The notes under the pieces: model-generated
Told to the model about the DNA's origin: nothing
Databases searched by the model: none
What the model saw: only the letters and a program-made list of their open reading frames with translations
Made by a program: the position numbers and the translations under genes
Source: Massilia polaris
GTDB taxonomy: Bacteria > Pseudomonadota > Gammaproteobacteria > Burkholderiales > Burkholderiaceae_D
Direction of reading: 5' to 3'
Length of the DNA stretch: 64,000 nucleotides
Assembly: GCF_012927275.1 (NCBI RefSeq)
Contig: NZ_JABBGG010000005.1
Span: 124,001-188,000 of the forward strand
In this document: one piece after another, positions 1 to 12,070 of the stretch
Position numbering within the stretch: the stretch's first letter is position 1
How the letters are laid out: the number at the start of each line of letters is the position of its first letter

Positions 1-48
1 GCGCTCCAGCCGTTGTGCGTAGTCCAGCGAGTCAAATTGGGTTGTCAT
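1..48 (-). CDS. 5' end of a DUF1640-like coiled-coil protein (partial)
   Basis: Only the first 16 codons are in the window, reading MTTQFDSLDYAQRLER from an ATG at 48. The opening F-D-[ST]-L-x-x-A-x-x-L pattern resembles the start of DUF1640/CCDC90-type proteins, which are small coiled-coil proteins with a C-terminal membrane anchor. A related small protein lies at 9358-9690. The gene is divergent from leuS with about 130 bp between them. The identification rests on very few residues, and another family is possible. Confidence 0.35.
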   Translation of the reverse strand, partial: MTTQFDSLDYAQRLER

Positions 49-123
49 AATCGTTAGACACGCCCCATCCCCCATAGTTCAGCCCACCAGTTCGCTGCAC
101 CGCCGCAAGGAATGCTGAACCAG

Positions 124-129
124 TATAAT
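124..129 (+). promoter_or_regulatory. Probable -10 box of the leuS promoter
   Basis: A perfect TATAAT lies 51 bp upstream of the leuS ATG in the divergent intergenic region. No good -35 hexamer is visible at 17 bp upstream, so the promoter may depend on an activator or be weak. Confidence 0.4.
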
Positions 130-155
130 GTCTTGTTCATATCCTCCACTTTTAG

Positions 156-2825
<2,670 letters not shown>

Positions 2826-2828
2826 GCG

Positions 2829-3341
2829 ATGAACGCCCTCCGCCAGGCGCTGCCGCGCGCCGTCGCCCTGATCGTACTTGCTGCATCGTTGACCGCGTGC
2901 GGCTTCCACCTGCGCGGGTCGGACGGCCGCTTCAACATGCCGTTCCAGAGCATCTACCTGGCCTTCCCCGAGACCTCGCCGCTCGGCACTGAGCTCAAGC
3001 GCAACCTGCGCGGCGGCGACACCAGGGTGGTGGCCGAGGCGGACCAGGCGCAAGCCCGTTTCGACGTGCTGTCCGAATCGCGCGGCAAGGCTATCCTGTC
3101 GCTGAACAGCCAGGGCCGCGTGCGCGAATACCTGCTGACCTACACGCTGGTGTTCCGCGTGCGCGACGCCGCCGGCGCCGAGCTGCTCGGGCCCACGGAG
3201 ATCAGCCTGAAGCGCTCGATCACGTTCAACGAAACCGAACTACTGGCCAAGGAATCGGAAGAAGCGCTGCTGTACCGCGACATGCAGACCGACCTGGTAC
3301 AGCAGATCCTGCGCCGCCTGGCCGCGATCAAGCCAGTGTAA
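2829..3341 (+). CDS. lptE: LPS-assembly lipoprotein LptE
   Basis: This is the outer-membrane lipoprotein that plugs the LptD barrel and helps insert lipopolysaccharide. The first 24 residues form a lipoprotein signal peptide with the lipobox LTAC, followed directly by the family-typical GFHLRG motif after the acylated cysteine. The length of 170 residues fits. It sits between leuS and holA, as in many beta- and gammaproteobacteria (the old rlpB position), with only 3 and 9 bp gaps. Confidence 0.95.
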   Translation: MNALRQALPRAVALIVLAASLTACGFHLRGSDGRFNMPFQSIYLAFPETSPLGTELKRNLRGGDTRVVAEADQAQARFDVLSESRGKAILSLNSQGRVREYLLTYTLVFRVRDAAGAELLGPTEISLKRSITFNETELLAKESEEALLYRDMQTDLVQQILRRLAAIKPV

Positions 3342-3350
3342 GGACAGGCG

Positions 3351-4367
3351 ATGCAACTGCGGTTTGACGCACTCGAAGGACACCTGGCCAAATCGCTCGC
3401 GCCGCTGTATGTGATCAGCAGCGACGAGCACCTGCTGGCGCTGGAGGCGGCCGACAAGATCCGCAAGGCCGCGCGCGCCAACGGTTATTCCGAGCGCGAC
3501 GTGCTGACGGTGGAACGCACCTTCAAGTGGGGCGAGCTGCTGGCCGCGAACAATGCGATGTCGCTGTTCGGCGACAAGAAGCTGATCGAACTGCGCATCC
3601 CGACCGGCAAGCCGGGCAAGGACGGCGGGGCGGCGCTGCAAAGCTACGCCAAGGACCTCAATCCCGACAACCTCACGCTGATCACGCTGCCGAAGCTGGA
3701 CTGGCAGACCGCCAAGGCGGCCTGGGTGGCGAACCTGCAGCAGGCAGCGGTGTATATCGAGATCCCGACCATCGAACGCGCGCAGCTGCCGGGATGGATC
3801 GGCGCCAGGCTGGCGGCGCAAGGGCAGAGCGCGGACCGCCAGGGACTGGACTTCATCGCCGACCGGGTCGAGGGCAACCTGCTGGCCGCGCATCAGGAAA
3901 TCCAGAAACTGGGGCTGCTGCATGAGCCGGGCAAGCTGAGCTTCGAGCAGATTCACGACGCGGTGCTGAACGTGGCGCGCTACGACGTGTTCAAGCTCAG
4001 TGAGGCGATGCTGTCGGGCGATGCGGCGCGGCTGGTGCGCATGCTGGAGGGTTTGAAAGGCGAGGGCGAGGCGCTGCCGCTGGTTTTATGGGCCGTCGCC
4101 GAGGAAATTCGCACGCTGTTAAAATTGAAGTCCGGGATGGCGCAGGGAAGGCCGCTCGGCGTGCTGCTCAAGGAGTACCGGATCTGGGGTCCGCGCGAGC
4201 GCATGATGGAGCCGGCGCTGCGGCGCATCAGTCTTCCAACGCTGGAAGCGGCGATGCGCGAGGCGGCGCAGGTCGACAAGATGATCAAGGGCCTGCGCGC
4301 CAGGGCGTTCGCGGGCGATGCGTGGGATGCGATGCTGCAGCTGGCTTTGAAGGTGGCCAGGGGCTGA
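3351..4367 (+). CDS. holA: DNA polymerase III delta subunit
   Basis: This clamp-loader subunit opens the beta sliding clamp. The 338-residue protein begins with the typical L-x-x-L-A-P-L-Y-x-x-x-S-x-E sequence (residues 12-26). It carries the E-R-x-V/L, L-F-G-D-K-K-L-I-E-L and A-x-[FA]-x-G-D-A-W motifs expected along HolA. It is third in the leuS-lptE-holA run, and an AAGGACAGG ribosome binding site precedes its ATG. Confidence 0.96.
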   Translation: MQLRFDALEGHLAKSLAPLYVISSDEHLLALEAADKIRKAARANGYSERDVLTVERTFKWGELLAANNAMSLFGDKKLIELRIPTGKPGKDGGAALQSYAKDLNPDNLTLITLPKLDWQTAKAAWVANLQQAAVYIEIPTIERAQLPGWIGARLAAQGQSADRQGLDFIADRVEGNLLAAHQEIQKLGLLHEPGKLSFEQIHDAVLNVARYDVFKLSEAMLSGDAARLVRMLEGLKGEGEALPLVLWAVAEEIRTLLKLKSGMAQGRPLGVLLKEYRIWGPRERMMEPALRRISLPTLEAAMREAAQVDKMIKGLRARAFAGDAWDAMLQLALKVARG

Positions 4368-4444
4368 TCGAATCGGTGGAAGAGCGCAGGGCTCGGCGCC
4401 CCCCCCGTACATCCGCCGAATAGCTGCATAAAGAACCGCACACT

Positions 4445-5710
4445 ATGAACATCACCGAATACATGCAAACCACCGGCCGCCAGGCCCGCGCCGCATCGCG
4501 CGCGATGGCCCGCGCCGACACCGCCACCCGCAACCGCGCACTGCTGCTGATCGCCGACGCCATCGTTCGCGACGCCGCCCTGCTGCGCGCCGCCAACCAG
4601 CTCGACCTCGACGCAGCCATGGCCGCCGGCCTCGATCCCGCCATGATCGACCGACTGACCCTGTCCGACGCCGCCATCGCGACCATGGTCGAAGGCCTGC
4701 GCCAGATCGTCTCGCTGCCCGATCCGGTCGGCGAGATCTCGAACATGAAAGTCCGCCCGAGCGGCATCCAGGTCGGCCAGATGCGCGTGCCGCTGGGCGT
4801 GATCGGCATCATCTACGAAGCGCGCCCGAACGTCACGGTGGACGCGGCCGGCCTGTGCATCAAGAGCGGCAACGCCACCATCCTGCGCGGCGGCTCGGAA
4901 GCGATCAACTGCAACCGCGCGCTGGCCAAGATTGTCGCCGAAGGCCTGTCCGGCGCCGGCCTGCCTGCGCACGGCGTCCAGATCGTCGACACCACCGACC
5001 GCGCCGCGGTCGGCGCCATGATCACCATGCCGGAGTACGTCGACGTCATCGTCCCGCGCGGCGGCAAGGGCCTGATCGCGCGCCTGATGGCAGAGGCGAC
5101 GGTCCCGATGATCAAGCACCTCGACGGCATCTGCCACGTCTACATTGACGCCAAGGCCGACCTCGACAAGGCGGTGCCGGTGGCGTTCAACGCCAAGTGC
5201 CACCGCTACGGCACCTGCAACACGATGGAGACGCTGCTGGTCGAGCGCAGCATCGCGCCCGCCGTGCTGCCGGAACTCGCGCACCTGTACGCGGCGAAGC
5301 AGGTGGAACTGCGCGCCGACCCGGAGGCGTACGCGCTGCTGGCCGGCTACCCGCACCTGGTTGAAGCGGTTGAAGAGGACTGGAAGACCGAATACCTGGC
5401 GCCTATCCTCGCCGTCAAAATCGTGGCTGGCCTCGACGAGGCGATGGACCACATCTCCGCCTATTCGTCGAAGCACACCGAATCGATCATCACCGAGGAC
5501 TACAGCGCCGCGATGCGCTTCCTGCGCGAGGTGGACTCCGCATCGGTGATGGTGAATGCCTCGACCCGCTTCGCCGACGGCTTCGAATATGGCCTCGGCG
5601 CCGAAATCGGCATCTCGAACGACAAGCTGCATGCGCGCGGCCCGGTCGGACTGGAAGGCCTTACTTCCCTCAAGTACGTCGTGTTCGGACACGGCGAAGT
5701 ACGTAACTAA
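4445..5710 (+). CDS. proA: Gamma-glutamyl phosphate reductase
   Basis: This enzyme catalyses the second step of proline synthesis, NADPH-dependent reduction of gamma-glutamyl phosphate to the semialdehyde. The 421-residue protein has the aldehyde-dehydrogenase fold signature [17 protein letters not shown]. It also has the catalytic-cysteine segment [12 protein letters not shown] at about residues 256-267. The C-terminal [20 protein letters not shown] block is diagnostic. proB is not adjacent. The gene follows holA after 77 bp. Confidence 0.97.
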   Translation: MNITEYMQTTGRQARAASRAMARADTATRNRALLLIADAIVRDAALLRAANQLDLDAAMAAGLDPAMIDRLTLSDAAIATMVEGLRQIVSLPDPVGEISNMKVRPSGIQVGQMRVPLGVIGIIYEARPNVTVDAAGLCIKSGNATILRGGSEAINCNRALAKIVAEGLSGAGLPAHGVQIVDTTDRAAVGAMITMPEYVDVIVPRGGKGLIARLMAEATVPMIKHLDGICHVYIDAKADLDKAVPVAFNAKCHRYGTCNTMETLLVERSIAPAVLPELAHLYAAKQVELRADPEAYALLAGYPHLVEAVEEDWKTEYLAPILAVKIVAGLDEAMDHISAYSSKHTESIITEDYSAAMRFLREVDSASVMVNASTRFADGFEYGLGAEIGISNDKLHARGPVGLEGLTSLKYVVFGHGEVRN

Positions 5711-5727
5711 CCTAAGACTGGACCCAC

Positions 5728-6138
5728 ATGCTCTGGATTAAAGCGCTGCACATCGTTTTCGTTATCTCCTGGTTCGCCGGCCTGTTCTACCTGCCGCGCA
5801 TCTTCGTGAACCTGGCGCAGGAAACCGAAACGGTGGCGCATGCGCGCCTGCTGCTGATGGCGCGCAAGCTGTATCGCTTTACGTCGATGCTGATGATTCC
5901 CGCGCTGGTGTTCGGCGTCTGGCTGTGGCTCGGCTACGGTTTCAAAGGCGGCTGGCTGCACGCCAAGCTTGCGCTGGTCGTGCTTGCGATCGGCTACCAT
6001 CATGCATGCGGTTCGCTGCTGAAGAAGTTCGAGAACGCCGCCAACAAACGCAGCCACACCTGGTACCGCTGGTTTAACGAGGTGCCGGTCGTGCTGCTGC
6101 TGGCGATCGTCATCCTGGTGGTGGTCAAGCCTTTCTGA
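5728..6138 (+). CDS. hemJ: HemJ/CopD-family membrane protein (protoporphyrinogen oxidase-like)
   Basis: The 136-residue protein is predicted to have four transmembrane helices. It starts with WIKALHIVFVISWFAGLFYLPR, whose His and W-F-A-G-L-F-Y-L-P-R motif are hallmarks of the HemJ (UPF0093) family. That family oxidises protoporphyrinogen IX to protoporphyrin IX in the membrane. The gene begins 17 bp after proA. A haem role agrees with hemH elsewhere in the window, although the two are not linked. The general label CopD family is the safe fallback. Confidence 0.8.
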   Translation: MLWIKALHIVFVISWFAGLFYLPRIFVNLAQETETVAHARLLLMARKLYRFTSMLMIPALVFGVWLWLGYGFKGGWLHAKLALVVLAIGYHHACGSLLKKFENAANKRSHTWYRWFNEVPVVLLLAIVILVVVKPF

Positions 6139-6150
6139 TGAGGTGATGAG

Positions 6151-6750
6151 GTGAGCAAAAATGTCGAGTATTTCCTGTCGCCGCAGTCGCCGTGGTGCTA
6201 CCTGGGCCACCAGCGCCTGGTGGACCTGGCGCGCGAAACCGGCGCGCAGGTCGAACTGAAGCCTTTCGACCTCGGCAAAGTATTCAGCGTGTCCGGCGGA
6301 CTGCCGCTGGCCAAGCGCGCACCGCAGCGCCAGGCCTACCGCCTGGTCGAGCTGGAGCGCTGGGCGACATTCCTCGGCGTGCCGATGAATACGCAGCCGC
6401 AGTTCTTCCCGGTGTCGCCGGATGCGGCATCGACCCTGGTCATCGCGGCACGCACCAGCCTGGGCGCCGATGCGGCGCTCGACCTGTCGGGCGCCATCAT
6501 GCGCGCGCTGTGGGCCGAAGAGAAGAACATCGCCGACGAGGACACGCTGGCGCAGATCGCCAACCTGTGCGGCTTCGACGGCCGCATGCTGCTCAAGTCG
6601 GCGCAGACGCCGGGCGTGCAGGAACAGTATGAACGTAATACCGAGGAGGCCATCGCGGCCAACATCTTCGGCGTGCCCTGGTACGTCGTCGATGGCGAGG
6701 GCTTCTGGGGGCAGGACCGCCTCGACTTCGTCAGGCGCGCGCTGGAATAG
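6151..6750 (+). CDS. 2-hydroxychromene-2-carboxylate isomerase family protein (DsbA-fold)
   Basis: The 199-residue protein begins VEYFLSPQSPWCYLGHQRL, the active-site start of the kappa-class GST/HCCA isomerase family. It keeps the late NIFGVPWYVVDGEGFWGQDRLDF block, which carries the cis-proline. The likely reaction is glutathione-dependent isomerisation in aromatic degradation, but many members have no known substrate. I chose the GTG start at 6151 because a purine-rich GATGAGG precedes it and no in-frame ATG lies before the domain. It is 12 bp behind the HemJ-like gene. Confidence 0.8.
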   Translation: MSKNVEYFLSPQSPWCYLGHQRLVDLARETGAQVELKPFDLGKVFSVSGGLPLAKRAPQRQAYRLVELERWATFLGVPMNTQPQFFPVSPDAASTLVIAARTSLGADAALDLSGAIMRALWAEEKNIADEDTLAQIANLCGFDGRMLLKSAQTPGVQEQYERNTEEAIAANIFGVPWYVVDGEGFWGQDRLDFVRRALE

Positions 6751-6792
6751 ACAGCGCAAGACTTCATTTTTACAACGGATAAAGGGTACACC

Positions 6793-7995
6793 ATGGCTTC
6801 ATATTTTTGCCCATGCCCACGCGGCATGGAAGCGGCGCTGGCCGAGGAACTGGGCGAGATCGCCCAGCAAAGCACCACCATGAAGGTGCACAACCAGGTG
6901 CCGGGCGGCGTGCACTGCTCCGGCGACCTGACCGACTCGTACCGCATCAACCTGCACTCGCGCATCGCGTCGCGCGTGCTGATGCGCATGGGGCATTCGA
7001 GCTATTCGAACGAAAACGACATTTACGACCTCGTGATGGCGCAGCCGTGGGAGGACTGGTTCGATGTCGACCACACGATCCGCGTCGATGTCACCGCGGT
7101 CAAGTCGCCGCTGCGCAGCCTCGAATTCACCACGCTGAAGATCAAGGACGCCGTGTGCGACCGTTTCCGCGACCAGTTCAACAAGCGTCCGTCGGTCAAC
7201 ACCCGCGAGCCTGACATGCGCATCGTCGGCTTCCTCGACCAGCGCAATTTCACCATCTACCTCGACACCTCCGGCGAAGCGCTGTTCAAGCGCGGCTGGC
7301 GCGAAGAGACCGGCGACGCGCCATTGCGCGAAAACCTTGCCGCCGGCATGCTGCGCGTGTCGGGCTGGAAGCCTGGCATGGTGCTGTTCGACCCGATGTG
7401 CGGTTCGGGCACCATCCTGGTCGAAGCGGCCCAGCAGGTGCAGGGCATTCCCTCCGGCGCGCGCCGCAAGTTCGCGTTCGAGAAGTTCCACACCTTCGAT
7501 CCGGCCCCGTGGCTGGCGATGAAGCACGCGATCAAGCCTGATCCGCTGCCTGAGTCGCCGACCATTTTCGGTTCCGACATTTCGGGCGACATGGTCGCGA
7601 TGACGCGCCATAACCTGAAAATGGCCGGCATCATGTTCGATGTGCCGCTCAAGCAGATCGAGGCGCAGGAAGTGAAGCCGCCGACCGAGCAGCCGGGCAT
7701 CCTGCTGACCAACCCGCCGTACGGCGAACGTATCGGCGTGCGCGGCGACAGCACTATCCCGGCCGACGAGATGGCGGTCGGTTTCTATTCGGCGCTCGGC
7801 ACCACGCTCAAGCAGCGCTTCGCCGGCTGGACGGTGTTCCTGTTCACCGCCGACCTGTCGCTGCCAAAGCTGCTGCGCCTGAAGGAAGCGCGCAAGACGC
7901 CTTTCTTCAATGGTGCGCTGGAGTGCCGCCTGTTCAGGTTTGACATGGTCGCCGGCTACAACCGCCGCGAAGAAGCCAAGCCTAAACAGGACTGA
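6793..7995 (+). CDS. rlmL: RlmL-type THUMP-domain rRNA (guanine-N2) methyltransferase
   Basis: The product is a class I SAM-dependent RNA methyltransferase. The N-terminal third is a ferredoxin-like/THUMP RNA-binding region that opens MASYFCPCPRGMEAALAEEL. The catalytic part has the SAM-binding segment DPMCGSGTILVEAA near residue 200 and the NPPYGERIG tetrapeptide region near residue 313, which is typical of N2-guanine methylation. At 400 residues it matches the single-domain RlmL form, not the fused RlmKL of E. coli. The target (23S rRNA G2445) is inferred from the family. Confidence 0.88.
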   Translation: MASYFCPCPRGMEAALAEELGEIAQQSTTMKVHNQVPGGVHCSGDLTDSYRINLHSRIASRVLMRMGHSSYSNENDIYDLVMAQPWEDWFDVDHTIRVDVTAVKSPLRSLEFTTLKIKDAVCDRFRDQFNKRPSVNTREPDMRIVGFLDQRNFTIYLDTSGEALFKRGWREETGDAPLRENLAAGMLRVSGWKPGMVLFDPMCGSGTILVEAAQQVQGIPSGARRKFAFEKFHTFDPAPWLAMKHAIKPDPLPESPTIFGSDISGDMVAMTRHNLKMAGIMFDVPLKQIEAQEVKPPTEQPGILLTNPPYGERIGVRGDSTIPADEMAVGFYSALGTTLKQRFAGWTVFLFTADLSLPKLLRLKEARKTPFFNGALECRLFRFDMVAGYNRREEAKPKQD

Positions 7996-7996
7996 G

Positions 7997-9265
7997 ATGT
8001 TCCCGACGCAGCCGCCGAATATCCCGCCAGATCCGGTAACCCCGGTGCCGCTGCCGCCCGCGCACAAAATCGCAATGCTGGGCGCGACAGGGCTGGCGAC
8101 GCTTTTGGCGGCGCTGTCGATGCTCGGTCCATTTTCCATCGATGCCTACCTGCCTGCCTTCCCGAACATTCAGGCGGCGCTGCACGCCACCCAGATCGAG
8201 GTCCAGCAGACGCTGACTGCCTACATGCTGGCGTTTGCCGTCATGGTGCTGTGGCATGGCGCGCTGGCCGACGCTTTCGGCCGCCGCAACGTGATCCTGG
8301 TGTCGATGGTGGTGTTCGCGATCGGCACGCTCGGCTGCGCGTCGGCGCATTCGGTGCACTACCTGTGGGTTTTCCGCATCATGCAGGGGGTGTCGGCGGG
8401 CGCCGGGGTGGTGGTCGGGCGCGCCATCATCCGCGACCTGTATTCAGACGCGCCGGCCGCGCGGCTGCTGTCGCTGGTGACGATGATCTTCTCGATCGCG
8501 CCCGCGATTGCGCCGGTGCTGGGCGGCTGGATCGTCAAGTTTTTCGACTGGCGCACGATTTTCCTGGCGCTGCTTGGCTACACCATCGTGCTGACCTGGT
8601 TCTGCTACAAGCGCCTGCCCGAGACGCTGCCGAAGGAAAAACGCCAGCCATTCAATCCTGGCTACGTCGCCCAGAATTACTGGGCGATTTTCAGTTCGCC
8701 GCTGTTCCACATGAAGGCGGGAGTCGTAGCGGCGAACTTCGCCGGCATGTTCCTGTATATCGCCGCGGCGCCGGTGATGCTGCCGCAGCACTTGGGCCTG
8801 GGTCCCGACCAGTTTGCGTGGCTGTTCATCCCGACCGTCGCAGGCTTGTTCCTCGGATCGCTCGCAGCCAACCGCATGGCCGGGAAATCGACCTTCGGCC
8901 GCCAGGTGGCGCTGGGCTTTGGCTTCATGTTGTCCGCGGCCGCCGCCAACGTGCTGTATCACGTGTTCATGCCGCCCGCCGTGCCCTGGTCGGTCGCGCC
9001 GATGTTCTTCTACACCTTCGGCAGTTCGCTGATGGCGCCCGCCGTCACGCTGCTGGCGCTCGACATGTTTCCGCATATCCGCGGCACGGTCGCGTCATGC
9101 CAGTCGTTCGCGGTGACGCTGCTTGGAGCCCTGGTGGCCGGCGTGATCGCACCCTTCCTGTCGCATTCGGTGTTGTGGCTCGCCAGTGGACAGCTGGCGT
9201 TTGCCCTGTTTTCGCTGGTGCTTTGGTCGGCATCAAGGCGCTACCGCAGCCGCCGTTTGGCATAG
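7997..9265 (+). CDS. Bcr/CflA-family MFS multidrug efflux transporter
   Basis: The 422-residue inner-membrane protein is predicted to have 12 helices. Its opening LSMLGPFSIDAYLPAFP is the family signature of Bcr/CflA drug:proton antiporters. It is followed by the MFS loop motif DAFGRRNVIL and the R-x-x-Q-G-x-x-x-x-x-G helix. A longer reading frame is open upstream but lies inside the rlmL gene. The ATG at 7997, one base after the rlmL stop, is the sensible start. The drug specificity cannot be read from the sequence. Confidence 0.9.
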   Translation: MFPTQPPNIPPDPVTPVPLPPAHKIAMLGATGLATLLAALSMLGPFSIDAYLPAFPNIQAALHATQIEVQQTLTAYMLAFAVMVLWHGALADAFGRRNVILVSMVVFAIGTLGCASAHSVHYLWVFRIMQGVSAGAGVVVGRAIIRDLYSDAPAARLLSLVTMIFSIAPAIAPVLGGWIVKFFDWRTIFLALLGYTIVLTWFCYKRLPETLPKEKRQPFNPGYVAQNYWAIFSSPLFHMKAGVVAANFAGMFLYIAAAPVMLPQHLGLGPDQFAWLFIPTVAGLFLGSLAANRMAGKSTFGRQVALGFGFMLSAAAANVLYHVFMPPAVPWSVAPMFFYTFGSSLMAPAVTLLALDMFPHIRGTVASCQSFAVTLLGALVAGVIAPFLSHSVLWLASGQLAFALFSLVLWSASRRYRSRRLA

Positions 9266-9357
9266 GATTCCGGTCGCGGGGGCGGAACTGCAAGGGGGCG
9301 CGCCAGTCTAATTGGTATGTCTGCGAATTCCGTGGGTCGCCTCGAACGGAGCTTAAG

Positions 9358-9690
9358 ATGAACAACGGTGTCCCGCCAGATGTACTTAAGCTCGTCGAGC
9401 GCCTCGAGGGCGGCGGCGTCCCGCATGAGCAGGCCAAGGTTCTAGCGGATGTAATCAGCGCGGAGCGCAAGTGGGCTGATGCGCGCTACCTGCCACGCGA
9501 CGACCTCGCCTACGAGCTTTTGCCACTCAAGGCCAGCATCGATAAGGTCGATGCAAAGGTCGATCGCCTCGAGATGAAGATCGATAAGTCAGCCGCCGAG
9601 CTCAAGATCGAAATCATGCGCTGGACCGTCGCATTGTGGTTTTTACAGGTCGGATTCGTCACGGCGCTCGTATTTAAACTCACGGGATAA
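9358..9690 (+). CDS. DUF1640/CCDC90-like small membrane-anchored coiled-coil protein
   Basis: The 110-residue protein has an N-terminal helix PPDVLKLVERLEGGGVPHEQAKVLADVI, then a heptad-rich coiled coil (about residues 60-80, KASIDKVDAKVDRLEMK) and one C-terminal transmembrane segment. This arrangement is typical of bacterial DUF1640 proteins, whose role is unknown. The ATG at 9358 follows a GGAGCTTAAG ribosome binding site. The gene stands alone, with 92 bp before it and 228 bp after it. The partial gene at the left edge of the window looks distantly related. Confidence 0.65.
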   Translation: MNNGVPPDVLKLVERLEGGGVPHEQAKVLADVISAERKWADARYLPRDDLAYELLPLKASIDKVDAKVDRLEMKIDKSAAELKIEIMRWTVALWFLQVGFVTALVFKLTG

Positions 9691-9918
9691 AACCCTTCAT
9701 TGTCGCCCACGGGGCACCGTGGCAAACTAGCGACTATTTTCCGAAAGTAATGTTCTTACAGTCAACTTTCGTGTATATATGCTAATATAAGTTATTCAAG
9801 GCGTGGAACAGGGGCCCAAAGACTGCCCTGTTCGTTAAAACTACAAAAAAACATCGTGGCCGCTTCGCCGTTAGCGCCACCCCGAATCCATCGACAATTG
9901 GCGGCTGTTCCCTGAGAC
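9691..9918. other. Intergenic region upstream of the HDOD kinase with two inverted repeats
   Basis: No gene is visible in these 228 bp. Near 9702-9722 there is a CCACGG/CCGTGG hairpin with a GGCA loop, which could end transcription of the preceding gene although no T-tract follows. Further on, GAACAGGG (9806-9813) and CCCTGTTC (9836-9843) form a perfect 8-bp inverted repeat. The AT-rich stretch 9770-9800 (TATATGCTAATATAAG) is the best place for a promoter of the downstream signalling operon. Confidence 0.4.
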
Positions 9919-12066
9919 ATGCATCAATCGGACCATGATATTCGCAATCGCTTGCTGATTGCCCGTCTGCCGGCCATGCCGCAGATACTGATCAAGTTGA
10001 TAGAGCACCTGCAGGCCGATGATCTGGGCATGCAGGAGCTTGCCGCATTGATTTCCACGGATGCGGGTATGACGACCAAGATCCTGGCCGTCTCCAACAG
10101 CTCCGCCTACCACCGCAACAGCCGCACGGTCGGACTTGAGCAGTCGCTCGTCACGCTCGGCACGGACATGATCAAGACGCTGGTCATCAGCGAGTCGGTG
10201 TTCCAGACCTTTAATAACTTCCCTCATTCCGGCAGCACCGACCTGCGCGCTTTCTGGAAAAGCTCGCTGACGGCGGCGGTCATCGCGCGCGAGCTGGCCA
10301 AGAAAATGGAATACGCGCAGGTGGAAGAAGCGTACCTGGCAGGGCTGCTGCACAACGTCGGCCGCCTGGCGCTGCTGGCGACGGCGCCGAAGGAATACGC
10401 ATTCAATTTCTGCGCGCGCGACGACGAGGACCTGTGCGCGGTCGAGCAGCGCACGCTGCAGATCACGCACTCGGAAGCAGGCGCCTGGCTGGTCGAACGC
10501 TGGCACCTCGATTCCTTCCTGGCCGACTCGGTGCTGTACCACCACGAGCCAAGCAGCCGCCTGGCGCAAGCCCATCCCCTGATCCGCATCGTGCGCGTGG
10601 CGCACCTGCTGTCGACGCGCGACGTCGACCAGGAAGAAGTGCGCGGCGCGCTCGGCCTGTGCGGCCTGGAGGAGGACGACGTCGGCCGCCTGCTGGCGCT
10701 GGCATCGCGCCAGGTCGACAAATCGGCGGCGCACCTGGGCATCGACCTGACGGGTGCGGACGACGTCCCGCAGCCGCCCGCATACGCGCCGCAAGTCATG
10801 CAGGACCCGGTGCAGCAGCGCCTGTCCGAAGAAGTGCGCAACCTGGTGCTGGTGTCTGAAGTAGGGCAGGCGTTCGCGCGCCAGCAGGGCGAGAACGGCC
10901 TGCTCGAATCGATGACGCGCTCCGCGCGCATCCTGTTCGACTTCGATAACACCGTCATCCTGCTCGAAAACCCGACCGGCCATGCGCTGGTTGGCATGCC
11001 GACCGGCGAACAGCAGCGCATCGCCGAATTCTCGATACCGCTCGAAAAAGGCAACGCAGTGGCCGATGCGGCGATCGAACGCCGCCTGGCATTCGTGCGC
11101 CGCGACCAGCCTTCGCTCGGACTGGCCGAAGAGCAGCTGTTCCGCATGCTCGGCACCGACAGCCTGGTATGCCTGCCGCTGGTCTCCGGCGCGCGCTGCC
11201 TTGGCGTGATGGTCGGCGGCCTCGCATCGTGGCAGGTGGCGTCATGCCAGAAGCGCGAGCGCTTCATGCAGTCGTTCGGCGCGCAAGCGGCGAGTGCGCT
11301 GGAAACCGCGCTGGCCGAACGCGGCTACGCGCGCCGCCAGATCGCCCACGTCGCCGAAGAATACCGTGAAGCCTCGCGCCGCGTGGTGCACGAGGTGAAC
11401 AACCCGCTGTCGATCATCAAGAATTACCTTTCTGTCCTCGACGACAAGCTGGCCAAGCGCGAACCGGTGGTCGGTGAAATGTCGATCCTGAACGAGGAAA
11501 TCGACCGCGTCGGCCAGCTGATCAACGGCCTGGCCGACCTCAAGCCGACGCCGGTCAACCGCGCCACCGACGCCTCCAAGGTCGTCGACGACGTGCTGCG
11601 CCTGTTCCGCGCCACCGACTTCGTGCCGCCGGGCGTGCACGTCGCCGTCGACATGCACGGCGCCCCGTCCGACATCGAGGGCGACGCCGACATCCTCAAG
11701 CAGATCCTGGTGAACCTGGTGAAGAACGCCGTCGAGGCGCTTGGCGGAAGCGGGCGTATCAATATCTCGAACCGCGGCCACGTCAACCGCGAACGAAAGC
11801 TGTACCTCGAGCTGGTTGTCAGCGATACTGGGCCCGGCATGTCGCCCGAAGTGCTGGCCAACCTGTTCTCGCCTGTGCGCAGCACCAAGGAAGGCCCGCA
11901 CCACGGCCTCGGCCTGTCGATCGTGCACGGCCTGGTCAAGCAGCTGGGCGGCTTGATCAGCTGCCGCAGCGGCAGCGCAGGAACGACGTTTGAAATCCTG
12001 CTGCCCGCACGCAGCAGCGCGAATATGATCGCCAGCGCACCAGCGCAGGCGGTGGACTCAGTTTAA
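9919..12066 (+). CDS. HDOD-GAF sensor histidine kinase
   Basis: This 715-residue cytoplasmic protein has no transmembrane segment. Residues about 10-210 form an HDOD domain (LPAMPQILIKLIEHLQ...GLLHNVGRLALL). Residues about 310-460 look like a GAF domain. After it come a HisKA-type phosphoacceptor helix with H in VVHEVNNPLSIIKNYL and an HATPase domain with the N box NLVKNAVEAL, G1 SDTGPGMS and G2 HGLGLSIVHGL. It probably phosphorylates the receiver encoded 4 bp downstream. The signal is not evident, so a soluble cue or redox-type cue is a guess. Confidence 0.9.
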   Translation: MHQSDHDIRNRLLIARLPAMPQILIKLIEHLQADDLGMQELAALISTDAGMTTKILAVSNSSAYHRNSRTVGLEQSLVTLGTDMIKTLVISESVFQTFNNFPHSGSTDLRAFWKSSLTAAVIARELAKKMEYAQVEEAYLAGLLHNVGRLALLATAPKEYAFNFCARDDEDLCAVEQRTLQITHSEAGAWLVERWHLDSFLADSVLYHHEPSSRLAQAHPLIRIVRVAHLLSTRDVDQEEVRGALGLCGLEEDDVGRLLALASRQVDKSAAHLGIDLTGADDVPQPPAYAPQVMQDPVQQRLSEEVRNLVLVSEVGQAFARQQGENGLLESMTRSARILFDFDNTVILLENPTGHALVGMPTGEQQRIAEFSIPLEKGNAVADAAIERRLAFVRRDQPSLGLAEEQLFRMLGTDSLVCLPLVSGARCLGVMVGGLASWQVASCQKRERFMQSFGAQAASALETALAERGYARRQIAHVAEEYREASRRVVHEVNNPLSIIKNYLSVLDDKLAKREPVVGEMSILNEEIDRVGQLINGLADLKPTPVNRATDASKVVDDVLRLFRATDFVPPGVHVAVDMHGAPSDIEGDADILKQILVNLVKNAVEALGGSGRINISNRGHVNRERKLYLELVVSDTGPGMSPEVLANLFSPVRSTKEGPHHGLGLSIVHGLVKQLGGLISCRSGSAGTTFEILLPARSSANMIASAPAQAVDSV

Positions 12067-12070
12067 GGCC

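Noticed and set aside
5707-6759. A 350-codon minus-strand frame opposite the HemJ-like and isomerase genes
   Set aside because: Both plus-strand genes have clear family motifs. The antisense frame has none.
7910-7996. Earlier start for the MFS transporter
   Set aside because: The extension overlaps rlmL coding sequence and has no similarity to the family. The ATG at 7997 directly follows the rlmL stop.
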